A stretch of DNA of 30,862 nt from an uncultured Lachnospiraceae bacterium (lineage in GTDB: Bacteria; Bacillota_A; Clostridia; Lachnospirales; Lachnospiraceae), in the NCBI GenBank assembly GCA_902767195.1, contig CACXGS010000042.1:1-30862 (forward strand), given 5' to 3'. This document shows, piece by piece, positions 8,029 to 16,827 of the stretch (the first letter of the stretch is position 1; each line of letters opens with the position of its first letter). The position numbers were made by a program, and so were the translations under genes. The notes beneath the pieces are model-generated. The model had not been told where the DNA came from, made no database searches, and worked only from the letters and a program-made list of their open reading frames with translations.

Positions 8029-10296
8029 CTATCTCCTGACTTTTACCCCTTTTGTGTTGCGGGACATGATCCGGATTTTGCTAAAATAAAGCTCTTTTTC
8101 CTTGTAGAGAATATGGTCTTCTTCGTCCTCCCGGATTCCGGTCAGATAAATCTCCCGGACATGATCATCCCTGCCAAGATTCATTCCCCGGATCCCCAGG
8201 GCATTCTTCTTTTTGACCGACACCTCCGACAGGTCAAAGCGGAGAAAATAACCTCCCTCACTCTGCATAATAATGTACTGCTTCCTGTTTCCGGGATCAT
8301 CAGCAGGCAGCAGGGCCACTGCCCTAAGTCGGTCATCCTGGCCGAGTTTGGTCGCCATGATGGTCTTTTTCTGAGCACTATACTCCGACCCTTCCACAAT
8401 CTTGATCATGGCATCTCCGGTCACGAAGAGAAGCCGGCTCTGCCGAATCTCACGGTCGGAAGTGACAAAGAGAATCTGCTCCTGGCGGCTGTCATAATTG
8501 GACAGATTATCCAGAGGAGTCCCCTTGTCTCTAAGCCTTCCCATGGGAATATCCTTCGCCTTGACCTGGTGCATATTTCCCAGGTCCGTGAAGAAACAGA
8601 GCTTGTCTGTATTCATGCAGAATACCACATGGCGGAAGTCACTGTGGACTGCCTCCTCATTCCTGTCATAGTTGGCCTTGTCCAAAAGCTTCAGGTAGCC
8701 GAAACGGTCCATAACAAAGACCACTTCCTTCTCTTCCACAGGAAGCTCTTTTACTACAGCTGCCCTGGCATCCGTGAGAATCGTTTTCCTCCGGAATCCG
8801 TACTCCTTTTTTATTTTTCTCAGGTCATCTTTCATAACCTTTTTCATGGATTCCGGATTATTCAGTATGTCTTCGTACTGGGCGATCCGGTTGAGAATAC
8901 CCGCATATTCTTCCTGAAGAGCAAGGATCTCGAGGCCGATCAGCCGGTAGAGACGCATCTCCAGGATAGCCGTAGCCTGACGTTCGGTAAAATGAAGCTT
9001 TGCGGCCTCTTTTTTGGATTTCTTTGATTTGAAACGGATCTGACCGGTATCCCCTTTGATCAGACAGGCTTTCGCCTCGGCAAGGCTGCTGCTGCCCCGT
9101 AGAATCTCAATAATCAGGTCAATGATATCACAGGCCTGGATCAGACCTTCCTTGATCTCCTTCTGGACCTGTTCTTTTGCCAGAAGAGTGGTATATTTCC
9201 TTCTCAGAATCTCATAATGAAACTCCGTGTGAAGCCGGATGATATCCTTCAGGCTTAAAAGCTCCGGCTTTCCATCGGAGATGGCCAGCATATTCACACC
9301 GAAGGTATCCTCCAGTCTGGTCTTCTTATAGAGAAGGTTCTCCAGCCGGTCCACGTCCGCATTTTTCCTAAGTTCCAGCACAATGCGGATGCCTTCCTTG
9401 GAAGACTGGTTGGACACATCGAGAATATCCGATGTCTGTTTGTTCTCAATCAGGCCAACCACATCGGAGATGAACTTGCCGATGCCGGCCCCCACCATGG
9501 TATAGGGAATCTCGCTGATCACCAGCTTGTCCCGTTCCGACCGCTTCTTGCCTTTCTCAAAATGCACCTTTCCCCGGAGCTTCAGTTTCCCGTTTCCTGT
9601 CCGGTAGATCTCTGCCATCTCTTTCTTGTTGACCACGATGCCGCCGGTGGGGAAATCCGGTCCCTGAATGCACCCCATTAATTTTTCGATGCTGATCTCC
9701 GGATTATCCAGATAGGCAATGACCCCGTCCACCACTTCATTCAGATTATGGGGAGGAATGCTGGTAGTCATTCCTACGGCGATTCCCTCCGCACCGTTAA
9801 CCAGTAGATTGGGAATCCGGACCGGGAGCACCTCCGGCTCCCTCTCTGTCTCATCAAAATTAGGCCGGTAGTCCACCACATCCTTATCCATATCTTTCAG
9901 GTAGACATCCTGGGTAAACTTCTGAAGCTTGGCTTCCGTATAACGCATAGCCGCAGCCCCGTCTCCTTCAATGGAGCCGAAATTCCCGTGGCCGTCCACC
10001 AGGGGCATACCTTTTTTGAATTCCTGCTCCATCACTACCAGGGCTTCATAGATCGAACTGTCTCCGTGGGGATGATATTTACCCATGGTATCTCCCACGA
10101 TACGGGCTGATTTACGATGAGGCCGGTCCGGGGAAAGCCCCAGCTCCTGCATAGCGTAAAGAACTCTTCTCTGCACCGGTTTGAGTCCGTCCCGCACGTC
10201 CGGCAGAGCCCTCTGGCAGATGACGCTCATGGCATAGTCAATATAGGACTTCTGCATGAGCTCTGAAAATTCTGTTTTAATGATATTGTCTGACAT
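8029..10296 (-). CDS. parC: DNA topoisomerase IV subunit A
   Basis: This 755-residue type IIA topoisomerase A subunit pairs with the ParE subunit encoded just upstream to decatenate or relax DNA by passing one duplex through another. The catalytic tyrosine is Y119 in AAMRYTE. The quinolone-determining region reads [12 protein letters not shown], with S80 and E84, the wild-type residues of E. coli ParC numbering. The C-terminal third has beta-pinwheel-like repeats but no GyrA box (QRRGGKG), which favours topoisomerase IV over gyrase. The start ATG at 10296 follows TTAGGAGA, 18 bases after the parE stop. A divergent second gyrase A cannot be fully excluded without seeing the rest of the genome. 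No clear terminator is visible after the stop. Confidence 0.9.
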   Translation of the reverse strand: MSDNIIKTEFSELMQKSYIDYAMSVICQRALPDVRDGLKPVQRRVLYAMQELGLSPDRPHRKSARIVGDTMGKYHPHGDSSIYEALVVMEQEFKKGMPLVDGHGNFGSIEGDGAAAMRYTEAKLQKFTQDVYLKDMDKDVVDYRPNFDETEREPEVLPVRIPNLLVNGAEGIAVGMTTSIPPHNLNEVVDGVIAYLDNPEISIEKLMGCIQGPDFPTGGIVVNKKEMAEIYRTGNGKLKLRGKVHFEKGKKRSERDKLVISEIPYTMVGAGIGKFISDVVGLIENKQTSDILDVSNQSSKEGIRIVLELRKNADVDRLENLLYKKTRLEDTFGVNMLAISDGKPELLSLKDIIRLHTEFHYEILRRKYTTLLAKEQVQKEIKEGLIQACDIIDLIIEILRGSSSLAEAKACLIKGDTGQIRFKSKKSKKEAAKLHFTERQATAILEMRLYRLIGLEILALQEEYAGILNRIAQYEDILNNPESMKKVMKDDLRKIKKEYGFRRKTILTDARAAVVKELPVEEKEVVFVMDRFGYLKLLDKANYDRNEEAVHSDFRHVVFCMNTDKLCFFTDLGNMHQVKAKDIPMGRLRDKGTPLDNLSNYDSRQEQILFVTSDREIRQSRLLFVTGDAMIKIVEGSEYSAQKKTIMATKLGQDDRLRAVALLPADDPGNRKQYIIMQSEGGYFLRFDLSEVSVKKKNALGIRGMNLGRDDHVREIYLTGIREDEEDHILYKEKELYFSKIRIMSRNTKGVKVRR

Positions 10297-10314
10297 AAAT
10301 TGTTCTCCTAAGGA

Positions 10315-12231
10315 CTACAGGTCCAGGTCTGCTTCCCGGGCGTGAGCATGGATGAAATCCCTCCTGGGAGGAACTTCACTGCCCATCAGCATGGATGTCA
10401 CCTCACTGGCCATTCTGCCGTCCTCAATTTCAACCTGCTTTAAAATTCTCGTCTCCGGATTCAGCGTGGTCTCCCAAAGCTGTTCTGCATCCATCTCACC
10501 CAGCCCTTTATATCGCTGCAGTGTAAAGCTTCCCTTGTGACTTGCCCGGTATTTCTCCAGGGCACGGTCATCGTAGAGATATACTTCCTTTCCCCTTTTG
10601 GGAATGGCCTTGTAAAGGGGCGGCGTGGCCAGATAAACATGACCGTGATGGATCAGGTCCGGCATAAAACGGTAGAAAAAGGTCAGCAGAAGGGTAGCGA
10701 TATGGGCTCCGTCCACATCCGCATCCGTCATGATAATGATCTTATGGTATCGAAGCTTACTGATATCAAAGTCGTTACCATAGCCCTCCGAAAAACCACA
10801 GCCGAAAGTGTGGATCATTGTTTTGATTTCCGCATTGGCCAGGACCTTGTCCATGGTAGCCTTCTCCACGTTAAGAATCTTTCCCCGGATGGGAAGGATG
10901 GCCTGGGTCTTGCGGTTTCTGGCGGTTTTAGCGGAGCCACCGGCAGAATCTCCCTCCACGATAAAGACTTCGCATTCTTCCGGCTTTCTGCTCTCACAGT
11001 TGGCCAGCTTGCCGTTGGTATCGATCGAAAACTTTGATTTGCCGATCAGATTGGTACGCGCCCTCTCCTCTGCTTTCCGGATCTTTGCCGACTTCTCCGC
11101 ACAGGAAAGGACCTTCTTGAGTTCCTCAAGGTTCCGGTCATAATAGAGGACCAGTTCCTCCCCCAGAACATCCTGGACAGCCTTACCTGCATCGGGATTA
11201 TCCAGCTTGGTCTTGGTCTGCCCCTCGAATCTGGGATTTTTATGTTTAATGGAGAGGACCGCTGTCATTCCGTTTCGGACGTCCGCCCCGGTAAAATTCT
11301 TATCCTTTTCCTTTAAAACGCCAATCTCCCTGGCATACTGGTTCATCACCTGGGTAAATTTGGTCTTAAACCCGGTCAGGTGGGTGCCCCCCTCCATGGT
11401 ACAGATGTTGTTGCAGAAACCCATGACCATTTCCTGATAGTCATCCACATACTGGTAAGCTGCTTCCACTTCAATCTCATCCACCATCTTTTTAAAGGAG
11501 ACAATCTCCGTCACCGTCTGTTTTCCCTTATTTAACGCTGTCACATAAGCTGACAGTCCCTCCGGTTCGTGAAAAGAAATCTCCTCCTCCTCCCCGGGAC
11601 GCTCATTGACAAAAGAGATGGTCAGACCGGGATTCAGATAGGCGGTCTCATGAAGTCTGCTCTTAATGCTCTCCGCCTTAAAATAGGTCCGGTCAAATAT
11701 AGTCTCGTCCGGCAGGAAGGTGACGGTCGTTCCTGTATCTGTCTTCCTGCAGGTACCGATCACTTCCAGAGGCGAGACTGTCTTGCCCCGCTCAAACATC
11801 TGCTCATAGACCTTGCCATCCGACTGAACCTTAACCTCCAGCCAGTCTGACAGGGCATTCACCACGGAAGCACCCACACCGTGGAGGCCGCCGGAAATCT
11901 TATATCCGCCGGTACCGAACTTGCCTCCCGCATGGAGCATGGTAAAGACCACCTCCACCGCAGGCAATCCGGTCTTGTCGTTGATCCCCACCGGAATCCC
12001 CCGACCGTTGTCCCGGACGGTTGCTGTTCCGTCCTCGCCCAGAATGACTGTAATCTCATCACAGAAACCGGCCAGATGTTCATCCACCGAATTGTCCACA
12101 ATCTCATAAATCAGATGGTTCAATCCCTTGGAAGAAACACTTCCGATATACATTCCCGGTCTCTTGCGGACGGCTTCCAGCCCTTCCAGGATCGCTATGC
12201 TGTTTCCGTCATAGTTTTGCTGTTCCATCAT
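10315..12231 (-). CDS. parE: DNA topoisomerase IV subunit B (ATPase)
   Basis: The 638-residue GHKL ATPase subunit pairs with ParC. ATP-binding motifs are EIVDNSVDE (N47 region), DNGRGIP and GGLHGVG. The TOPRIM domain shows EGDSAGGSA (E426) and the DADVDGAH acidic cluster (D503, D505, D507). The C-terminal segment ALEKYRASHKG...QRYKGLGEMD is the usual GyrB/ParE tail, and the length is standard. Two adjacent ATGs begin the gene; the first, at 12231, is seven bases from AGAAGGA. The gene starts 12 bases after the stop of the histidine phosphatase gene, implying a three-gene operon ending with parC. Assignment as ParE rather than GyrB rests on its ParC-type partner. Confidence 0.92.
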   Translation of the reverse strand: MMEQQNYDGNSIAILEGLEAVRKRPGMYIGSVSSKGLNHLIYEIVDNSVDEHLAGFCDEITVILGEDGTATVRDNGRGIPVGINDKTGLPAVEVVFTMLHAGGKFGTGGYKISGGLHGVGASVVNALSDWLEVKVQSDGKVYEQMFERGKTVSPLEVIGTCRKTDTGTTVTFLPDETIFDRTYFKAESIKSRLHETAYLNPGLTISFVNERPGEEEEISFHEPEGLSAYVTALNKGKQTVTEIVSFKKMVDEIEVEAAYQYVDDYQEMVMGFCNNICTMEGGTHLTGFKTKFTQVMNQYAREIGVLKEKDKNFTGADVRNGMTAVLSIKHKNPRFEGQTKTKLDNPDAGKAVQDVLGEELVLYYDRNLEELKKVLSCAEKSAKIRKAEERARTNLIGKSKFSIDTNGKLANCESRKPEECEVFIVEGDSAGGSAKTARNRKTQAILPIRGKILNVEKATMDKVLANAEIKTMIHTFGCGFSEGYGNDFDISKLRYHKIIIMTDADVDGAHIATLLLTFFYRFMPDLIHHGHVYLATPPLYKAIPKRGKEVYLYDDRALEKYRASHKGSFTLQRYKGLGEMDAEQLWETTLNPETRILKQVEIEDGRMASEVTSMLMGSEVPPRRDFIHAHAREADLDL

Positions 12232-12243
12232 CTGTCATTCCTT

Positions 12244-12876
12244 CTACACATTAAGATCCGCCTCATCCCAGAACATCTTACTCTCACAGGTCATCCGAAT
12301 CTCTCCGTCCTTCACCTCAAAGATGCAGGAATCACAATTCTTTCCAAAGCTGCTGTTCCAGAAATCGGAAAGAGGCCTTTTATTAAGGTGGGTCAGCCAG
12401 GCATGGAGCCAGGTCGTGTGACCCACTACCAGAACCGTTTCATACTGCCCCTCCAGGGGAAGAATGCTTTCTTTGAAGAATCGGTCTGTCCTGTCAATCA
12501 GGTGCTGAAGACTCTCTGCTCCCTTTCTCGGTCTGTATAAATGAGGCTCTCTGAAAAATCTCTGATAACGCACAAAGTGCGGATCATCCATCACTTTGCC
12601 GAATACTCTTCCGTTATCCGGCCCAAAATCAATTTCCTTTAAAAGATCATCATAATGTATCTCCAGGTCCCTGTCTCCCCGGATGGCTTCCGCTGTCAGT
12701 CTGGCCCGGGTTAAGGGGCTGGAAACAATATAATCAAAGGGGATATCCTTCATGCCCTCCCCGGCAAGCTTTGCCTGGGCGATTCCTTTCGGAGTCAATT
12801 TGGTATCATGCTGTCCCTGCAGCTTCTTCCTCCGGTTCCAGGAGGTCTCTCCGTGTCTGACACAATATACGATCAT
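12244..12876 (-). CDS. Histidine phosphatase family protein (phosphoglycerate mutase-like)
   Basis: The 210-residue cytoplasmic protein belongs to the branch-1 histidine phosphatases, which form a phosphohistidine and hydrolyse phosphomonoesters. Visible motifs are the N-terminal RHGETSWN (R7, H8, G9, E10), the LKEIDFG acidic residue, and the distal VVGHTTW histidine. I place the start at ATG 12876, not at the in-frame TTG at 12894, because AAAGGAG lies between the two and is correctly spaced for 12876. It stands upstream of parE with a 12-base gap. The substrate is unknown; cofactor-dependent mutase activity is unlikely from the short length. A linked role with topoisomerase IV is not implied beyond shared transcription. 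Confidence 0.88.
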   Translation of the reverse strand: MIVYCVRHGETSWNRRKKLQGQHDTKLTPKGIAQAKLAGEGMKDIPFDYIVSSPLTRARLTAEAIRGDRDLEIHYDDLLKEIDFGPDNGRVFGKVMDDPHFVRYQRFFREPHLYRPRKGAESLQHLIDRTDRFFKESILPLEGQYETVLVVGHTTWLHAWLTHLNKRPLSDFWNSSFGKNCDSCIFEVKDGEIRMTCESKMFWDEADLNV

Positions 12877-12922
12877 AGCTTTCTCCTTTTCCAACAGTAT
12901 AAAAACCGGTTCATTTCATCAT

Positions 12923-12954
12923 AAAAAGACCTGCCAGAAACAGCAGGCCTTTTA
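12923..12954 (-). terminator. Terminator after the aspartate aminotransferase gene
   Basis: Arms 12928-12934 and 12943-12949 (GGCCTGC/GCAGGTC on the minus strand, one G-U pair) are extended by A/T flanks and followed by five T residues (12927-12923). It lies 33 bases after the aminotransferase stop. The flanking A/T runs could make it work in both directions. Confidence 0.8.
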
Positions 12955-12981
12955 TCATCATACAGTAAATTCTTCTTTGTT

Positions 12982-14271
12982 TCAAGCTCCAATATCAGCC
13001 AGAAGATGTTCCACAGCAGACAGCTTCACGCACACGGTAAAGAGTCCCGCCGCCTTATAGATATCTTCCAGTGATGAGAATGTCGGGGCAATACGGATGT
13101 TGGAATCATCCGGATCCTTTCCGTAGGGGAATGCCGCTCCCGCTCCTGTCAGGGTCAGGCCGGCTGCCTTGCACTTGGCAACGATATCTTTCGCGCAGCC
13201 CTTCATGGCATTAAAGGAGATAAAATATCCTCCCCTGGGCCTGGTCCACTCTGCGATCTCAGCATTCGCCAGCTCCCGGTCAAATTCATCAAGAAATGCT
13301 TCAAATTTGGGACGGATAATCTCAGCATGCTTCTTCATGTGAGCTTTCATACCATCCAGGTTGTGGAAGAAGCGGACATGACGCAGCTGATTCACCTTGT
13401 CATGGCCGATCGTCTGCCATTTCATCCGATCCAGGACATCCCTGATATTGTCCGGAGAAGCGGACATGGCTGCCACGCCGGATCCCGGGAAGGTAATCTT
13501 TGAAGTGGAACAGAACTGGTAGACCATGTCAGGATGGCCTGCTTTCTTACACTCTTCAATGATATTGGGGATTACGTTCTCCTCATCGTAGAGATGATGA
13601 ATCACATAGGCATTGTCCCAGTAAATTCTGAAATCATCCGCCGCCGGATTCATATTGGCAAATCTCCTCACGGTCTCGTCCGAGTAAACGATACCGCTGG
13701 GGTTCGAGTAAACCGGCACACACCAGATTCCCTTCACCGCAGGATCTTTCTCCACATAGTATTCCACCAGATTCATATCCGGGCCGGAATCTGTCATGGG
13801 AATATTGATCATCTCGATACCGAACTGCTGTGTGATTCCGAAATGGCGGTCATAGCCCGGTACCGGACAGAGAAACTTCACTGTATCCAGCTTGCACCAG
13901 GGAGTGTTGCCCATGATACCGAACATATAGGCCCGGGCAACGGTGTCATACATTACATTAAGACTGGAATTCCCGAAGATAACTACCTGCTCTTTGGGTA
14001 CGCCCATCATGTCTCCGAGCAGCTTCCTTGCTTCCGGAATTCCCTCCAGGGTTCCGTAGTTTCTGACGTCCACACCGTCTGTTGCGGTCAGGTCTGCCTC
14101 GCTGGAAAATACTTCAAAGAGCGGCATGGAAATCTGGAGCTGATCGACTCCGGGTTTACCCCGGGCTATATTCAACATAAGTCCTTTGGCCCTGTACTTG
14201 TTGTATTCTGTCTCCAGTTCGTTCCTGAGTGTCTCCAACTGGTCTTTTGTCATATCTTTATATGCAGTCAT
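12982..14271 (-). CDS. Aspartate aminotransferase (class I fold, Ic-like subfamily)
   Basis: The 429-residue PLP enzyme transfers an amino group between an amino acid and a 2-oxoacid. The PLP lysine is K258 in STSKITFPGSG, and the preceding YWDNAYV segment holds the cofactor-binding aspartate. VPVYSNPSGI and FGNSSLNVMYD are characteristic of the longer aminotransferase group often annotated as Ic-type aspartate aminotransferase. I place the start at ATG 14271 behind GGAGGTGCGAC. The in-frame TTG at 14304 lies upstream of that ribosome binding site and is not the likely start. The gene is flanked by a terminator downstream and a promoter with a palindromic leader upstream, so it is probably monocistronic. 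Substrate preference for aspartate is by family resemblance. Confidence 0.88.
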   Translation of the reverse strand: MTAYKDMTKDQLETLRNELETEYNKYRAKGLMLNIARGKPGVDQLQISMPLFEVFSSEADLTATDGVDVRNYGTLEGIPEARKLLGDMMGVPKEQVVIFGNSSLNVMYDTVARAYMFGIMGNTPWCKLDTVKFLCPVPGYDRHFGITQQFGIEMINIPMTDSGPDMNLVEYYVEKDPAVKGIWCVPVYSNPSGIVYSDETVRRFANMNPAADDFRIYWDNAYVIHHLYDEENVIPNIIEECKKAGHPDMVYQFCSTSKITFPGSGVAAMSASPDNIRDVLDRMKWQTIGHDKVNQLRHVRFFHNLDGMKAHMKKHAEIIRPKFEAFLDEFDRELANAEIAEWTRPRGGYFISFNAMKGCAKDIVAKCKAAGLTLTGAGAAFPYGKDPDDSNIRIAPTFSSLEDIYKAAGLFTVCVKLSAVEHLLADIGA

Positions 14272-14304
14272 GTCGCACCTCCATGAATTTTTCTCTTTTT
14301 TCAA

Positions 14305-14324
14305 CTGCAGAAATACTTCTGCAG
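14305..14324. repeat. Perfect inverted repeat in the leader of the aminotransferase gene
   Basis: CTGCAGAA and TTCTGCAG are separated by four bases (8+4+8). The element lies in the predicted 5' leader, 33 bases upstream of the ATG at 14271. It may be an operator for a dimeric regulator or a small RNA hairpin near the ribosome binding site. Confidence 0.6.
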
Positions 14325-14356
14325 ATATGCTCCATAAGGCTTGAGCACTGCATATT

Positions 14357-14385
14357 ATTTTAGTCTATAATTGAATAAAACACAA
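14357..14385 (-). promoter_or_regulatory. Candidate promoter for the aminotransferase gene
   Basis: On the minus strand TTGTGT (14385-14380), 17 bases and TAAAAT (14362-14357) lie upstream of the palindromic leader. An alternative extended -10, TGATATAAT (14417-14409), lies further up. The choice between them is not settled. Confidence 0.5.
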
Positions 14386-14459
14386 GGAAAATTTTCATTT
14401 TATCCCTTATTATATCATTCTTGCCCGATTTTTTATGTATATTTTGAAAGAGGACAGGC

Positions 14460-14927
14460 TTAATCCTTCTCAATTGCTTCCGGCCGGCAGTCGCTGATCA
14501 GAGAAAGACTGCTTACCATTTCATTCAAAGTCCGGTTCCATTCCGTCCGGCTCATCTCTGAGATGGTCCTGTCTTTCCAGGACAGGAAATTCATGGAAAA
14601 TGTCTGTCTCCTCCTTTTCAGCAGTCCTTTCCGGCCCTGTTCTTTCTCTTCAGGATCGGAGAGGATTTCTCCCTCTCCCAGCAGGACGCCCTCCCCATTA
14701 TAGAGGCATACCTGCCGGACCGGGGACATCTTAACCGTTTCACCGGCCATCTCCAGAAGGTTCCTGTCGTAATCCGCCTCCAGAACATCATCAAAGTAGA
14801 AGAGAAAAGAGGACCTGTCATGAAGTCTCATGACTCTCTTCATCCACTCCGGCCGGTCCCGGCTGTGGTCTTTTTCATACTGGGCGTAGGTCCTGTCCCG
14901 AAAGTCTTTTAACAATCTCAGAATCAT
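14460..14927 (-). CDS. Small protein of unknown function, last gene of the PP2C-kinase-vWA operon
   Basis: I do not recognise this 155-residue protein. It is highly charged, with an aromatic FLFYFDD stretch (about residues 41-47) and an amphipathic C-terminus; no signal peptide, membrane segment or cysteine motif is seen. Its ATG at 14927 overlaps the stop of the preceding 403-residue gene by four bases (ATGA), so translation is coupled. It is therefore very likely a real component or accessory of the signalling cassette. No terminator is obvious between its stop and the next gene. Confidence 0.75.
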   Translation of the reverse strand: MILRLLKDFRDRTYAQYEKDHSRDRPEWMKRVMRLHDRSSFLFYFDDVLEADYDRNLLEMAGETVKMSPVRQVCLYNGEGVLLGEGEILSDPEEKEQGRKGLLKRRRQTFSMNFLSWKDRTISEMSRTEWNRTLNEMVSSLSLISDCRPEAIEKD

Positions 14928-16135
14928 CGCCTGCTCTCCTCCACGATTGACTTTAGATGCTCACAGGCCTCACAGTTTACATCGTTCCTGCTCCGGATCC
15001 CAAATACCAGAGACTGGTCTTGCAGACTGCAGAGCTTTGCCGCACCTGCCCGAAACATTTTATCGTTGTTGATCCGGCCGTCCAGCAGGAAATACACCCG
15101 GTATTCCTTTTCTCCGTCATCTGATTCTTCTTCCATTTCCCTTTTTAATAATCCGGCGGCGATCAGCATGGCCTCACCCGCGGAATACTCCCGAAAGAAA
15201 AAAGGCACCTCATACCGAAAGAAGGGGGGATATTCGCAAAATGGCTGTACCCGGATGGTCTCGTCACCACAGACCGCACAAAGCCGGAGTCGCCGGTGGT
15301 GAAAAAGGGCTTCCAGTTCCAGTTCATCCTGGAGTTCATACAGAAGTCTTCCCATATCATCCGAGGGACCGGGCTCTGCCGGCATCATAAGAAAGAGGAC
15401 GGACAGGGTTTTCCTTTCCTCCGGACCGGACTCTTCCGGTATTTCCGGATGCTCCGTCTCCGGTGGCAGGACTTGCTCCCAGTCTGTTTTTGCAATCTGC
15501 CTGGCGTACTCCTCCTCCTGTGCGATGGCCCGCCTAAGCTCCTCTTCCATCACGGGATAGTCCACATCTTCATCTTCTTCCATCTGCAGTTTCCAGGAAT
15601 CCGGCAGGATATTGTAGAACAATTCCGCGTAATCCGCCTCTGACCTGGCAGGAGGAAACTTGACATTTCCCCTGGCGCTGCCGATGAGGATCCGATAGAG
15701 GAGTCTGCGGTCTGCCTTTTTCTGGGTCTTTTCATCAAAGTACTCCAGGTTGGGAAACCGTCGCTGGTCTTCCGGATACCAGTCGTATTCCTGTTCATAT
15801 TGGCCGAGCTGGAATCGTTCTGGATGGAGAACTGCCACCCGATAATCCCTGCTCTCCACATCGGTCAGTATATCTTCCATATCGTAAAGACCCGGATAAA
15901 TCTCCTGGTCTGACAGGCCCATCATCACCTTGAGCATGGACAGGGCAATCTTTTTGAGAATCAGGGAATCCACGTGAAACCGGTCCATGTTATCTCTGGA
16001 AAATAATTTTTTCAAGGACAGAAAAGAAGACGGCAGGGCCGCGGCCTGGTCTGTAAATACAATGCCGGGAACTGCCTCGAGTTTTTTCCTCAGAGCAGAA
16101 TCTTCCTGGAGAAGGATTCGTTTCTCTTCACTCAT
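14924..16135 (-). CDS. Protein with a possible degenerate vWA-like C-terminal domain; cassette component
   Basis: The 403-residue protein has no confident family. Residues 244-382 alternate strands and helices in the order of a von Willebrand A domain: LSVLFLMM, a helix, RLRLCAVCG, a helix with SAGEAMLIAAGLL, then YRVYFLLDGRINND and SLVFGI. The DxSxS metal motif is absent. Residues 80-150 (IYPGLYDMEDIL, YDWYPED, ADRRLLYRIL) recall the C-lobe of a protein kinase without catalytic residues. Two CxxC pairs (C286/C289 and C388/C391) might bind metal. Residues 185-245 are very acidic. The ATG at 16135 overlaps the vWA gene stop by four bases, and its own stop overlaps the next ATG by four. Both fold suggestions are inference from pattern. 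Confidence 0.75.
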   Translation of the reverse strand: MSEEKRILLQEDSALRKKLEAVPGIVFTDQAAALPSSFLSLKKLFSRDNMDRFHVDSLILKKIALSMLKVMMGLSDQEIYPGLYDMEDILTDVESRDYRVAVLHPERFQLGQYEQEYDWYPEDQRRFPNLEYFDEKTQKKADRRLLYRILIGSARGNVKFPPARSEADYAELFYNILPDSWKLQMEEDEDVDYPVMEEELRRAIAQEEEYARQIAKTDWEQVLPPETEHPEIPEESGPEERKTLSVLFLMMPAEPGPSDDMGRLLYELQDELELEALFHHRRLRLCAVCGDETIRVQPFCEYPPFFRYEVPFFFREYSAGEAMLIAAGLLKREMEEESDDGEKEYRVYFLLDGRINNDKMFRAGAAKLCSLQDQSLVFGIRSRNDVNCEACEHLKSIVEESRR

Positions 16136-16812
16136 AATCCCACAGACACTCCCTTCATCAGATCTTTCATGGGTTTCACGATATTTTCCAGGAAATCCAT
16201 GGACAATGGTTTCAGTATCTTCTCGATATCAATAAACATGGGAGAGGCCTCCTCATCCAGGCTTCCGTCCTCCCTCACGAAGCAGAAACGGAAATCCTCA
16301 TCGCTCAGCTGGTCCGTGCAAAAGAAGATGGCCTGTCCCAGAGGATAATCCAGATAGTCTCTCTCATCGGTGCTGCCGTAAGCATCAGAGAATAAAAGCA
16401 GGGCTTTATTTCTCCCTGGTGACGGAAACTTGTCCAGAGAAAAGGCAAGGCCGGTGTGGATGGCTTCCATCCCGTCATCGCCGCCCCCGAACAGACGGAT
16501 GTTTCTCAGCTTTTTCAGAAACTGTGTCATATCCTGTGTGAAGAGGCTGCCATCATCGAAGGAGATGGCTTCTGCCTGCTCCTCCCAGTCCCCGTCCCGG
16601 ATCACCGTGATGCCCAGTCTGGGGAAGACCTCGTATTTGGTAAGACATTCCAGAAAATGAACCGCCGTAAAATATACAGCCGGATAGATGGAATACATAG
16701 AGGCAGACCCGTCGACCACAAAATCCAGATATAATGTAAATGCTTTTTCCTTTTCCCGTTCAAAACTCTCCTGCACACTGGCCGGCAGGACCGGTTCATA
16801 TCGTTCTGTCAT
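16132..16812 (-). CDS. vWA-domain protein of a kinase/phosphatase cassette (TerY-like)
   Basis: The 226-residue protein is almost entirely one von Willebrand A domain. The metal-ion-dependent adhesion site is visible: DGSASM (D34, S36, S38) after a hydrophobic strand, then GGGDDGMEAIHTGL (about residues 112-125) and LLLFSDAYGS (about 140-149). There is no signal peptide, so it is cytoplasmic. vWA domains of this type serve as metal-dependent protein-binding modules. In TerY-P systems (family knowledge) a vWA protein is encoded beside a PP2C phosphatase and a kinase, the same triad seen here. The ATG at 16812 follows AAAGGAGGA, 15 bases after the kinase stop. Its partner or phosphorylation state is not known. 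Confidence 0.85.
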   Translation of the reverse strand: MTERYEPVLPASVQESFEREKEKAFTLYLDFVVDGSASMYSIYPAVYFTAVHFLECLTKYEVFPRLGITVIRDGDWEEQAEAISFDDGSLFTQDMTQFLKKLRNIRLFGGGDDGMEAIHTGLAFSLDKFPSPGRNKALLLFSDAYGSTDERDYLDYPLGQAIFFCTDQLSDEDFRFCFVREDGSLDEEASPMFIDIEKILKPLSMDFLENIVKPMKDLMKGVSVGL

Positions 16813-16827
16813 AAGAGCAGTCCTCCT

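Noticed and set aside
8113..9027. 304-codon open frame on the plus strand
   Set aside because: Antisense to parC, which is certain from Y119 and the quinolone region.
8029..12231. Gyrase A and B instead of topoisomerase IV
   Set aside because: The A subunit lacks a GyrA box and has the S80/E84 pattern of ParC, and no dnaA, dnaN or recF lies nearby. Not fully excluded without the rest of the genome.
12877..12894. TTG-initiated extension of the histidine phosphatase
   Set aside because: The ribosome binding site for ATG 12876 lies inside this stretch, so the longer form is unlikely.
14272..14304. TTG-initiated extension of the aminotransferase
   Set aside because: GGAGGTG, the ribosome binding site for ATG 14271, lies within it and the added residues do not look like protein.
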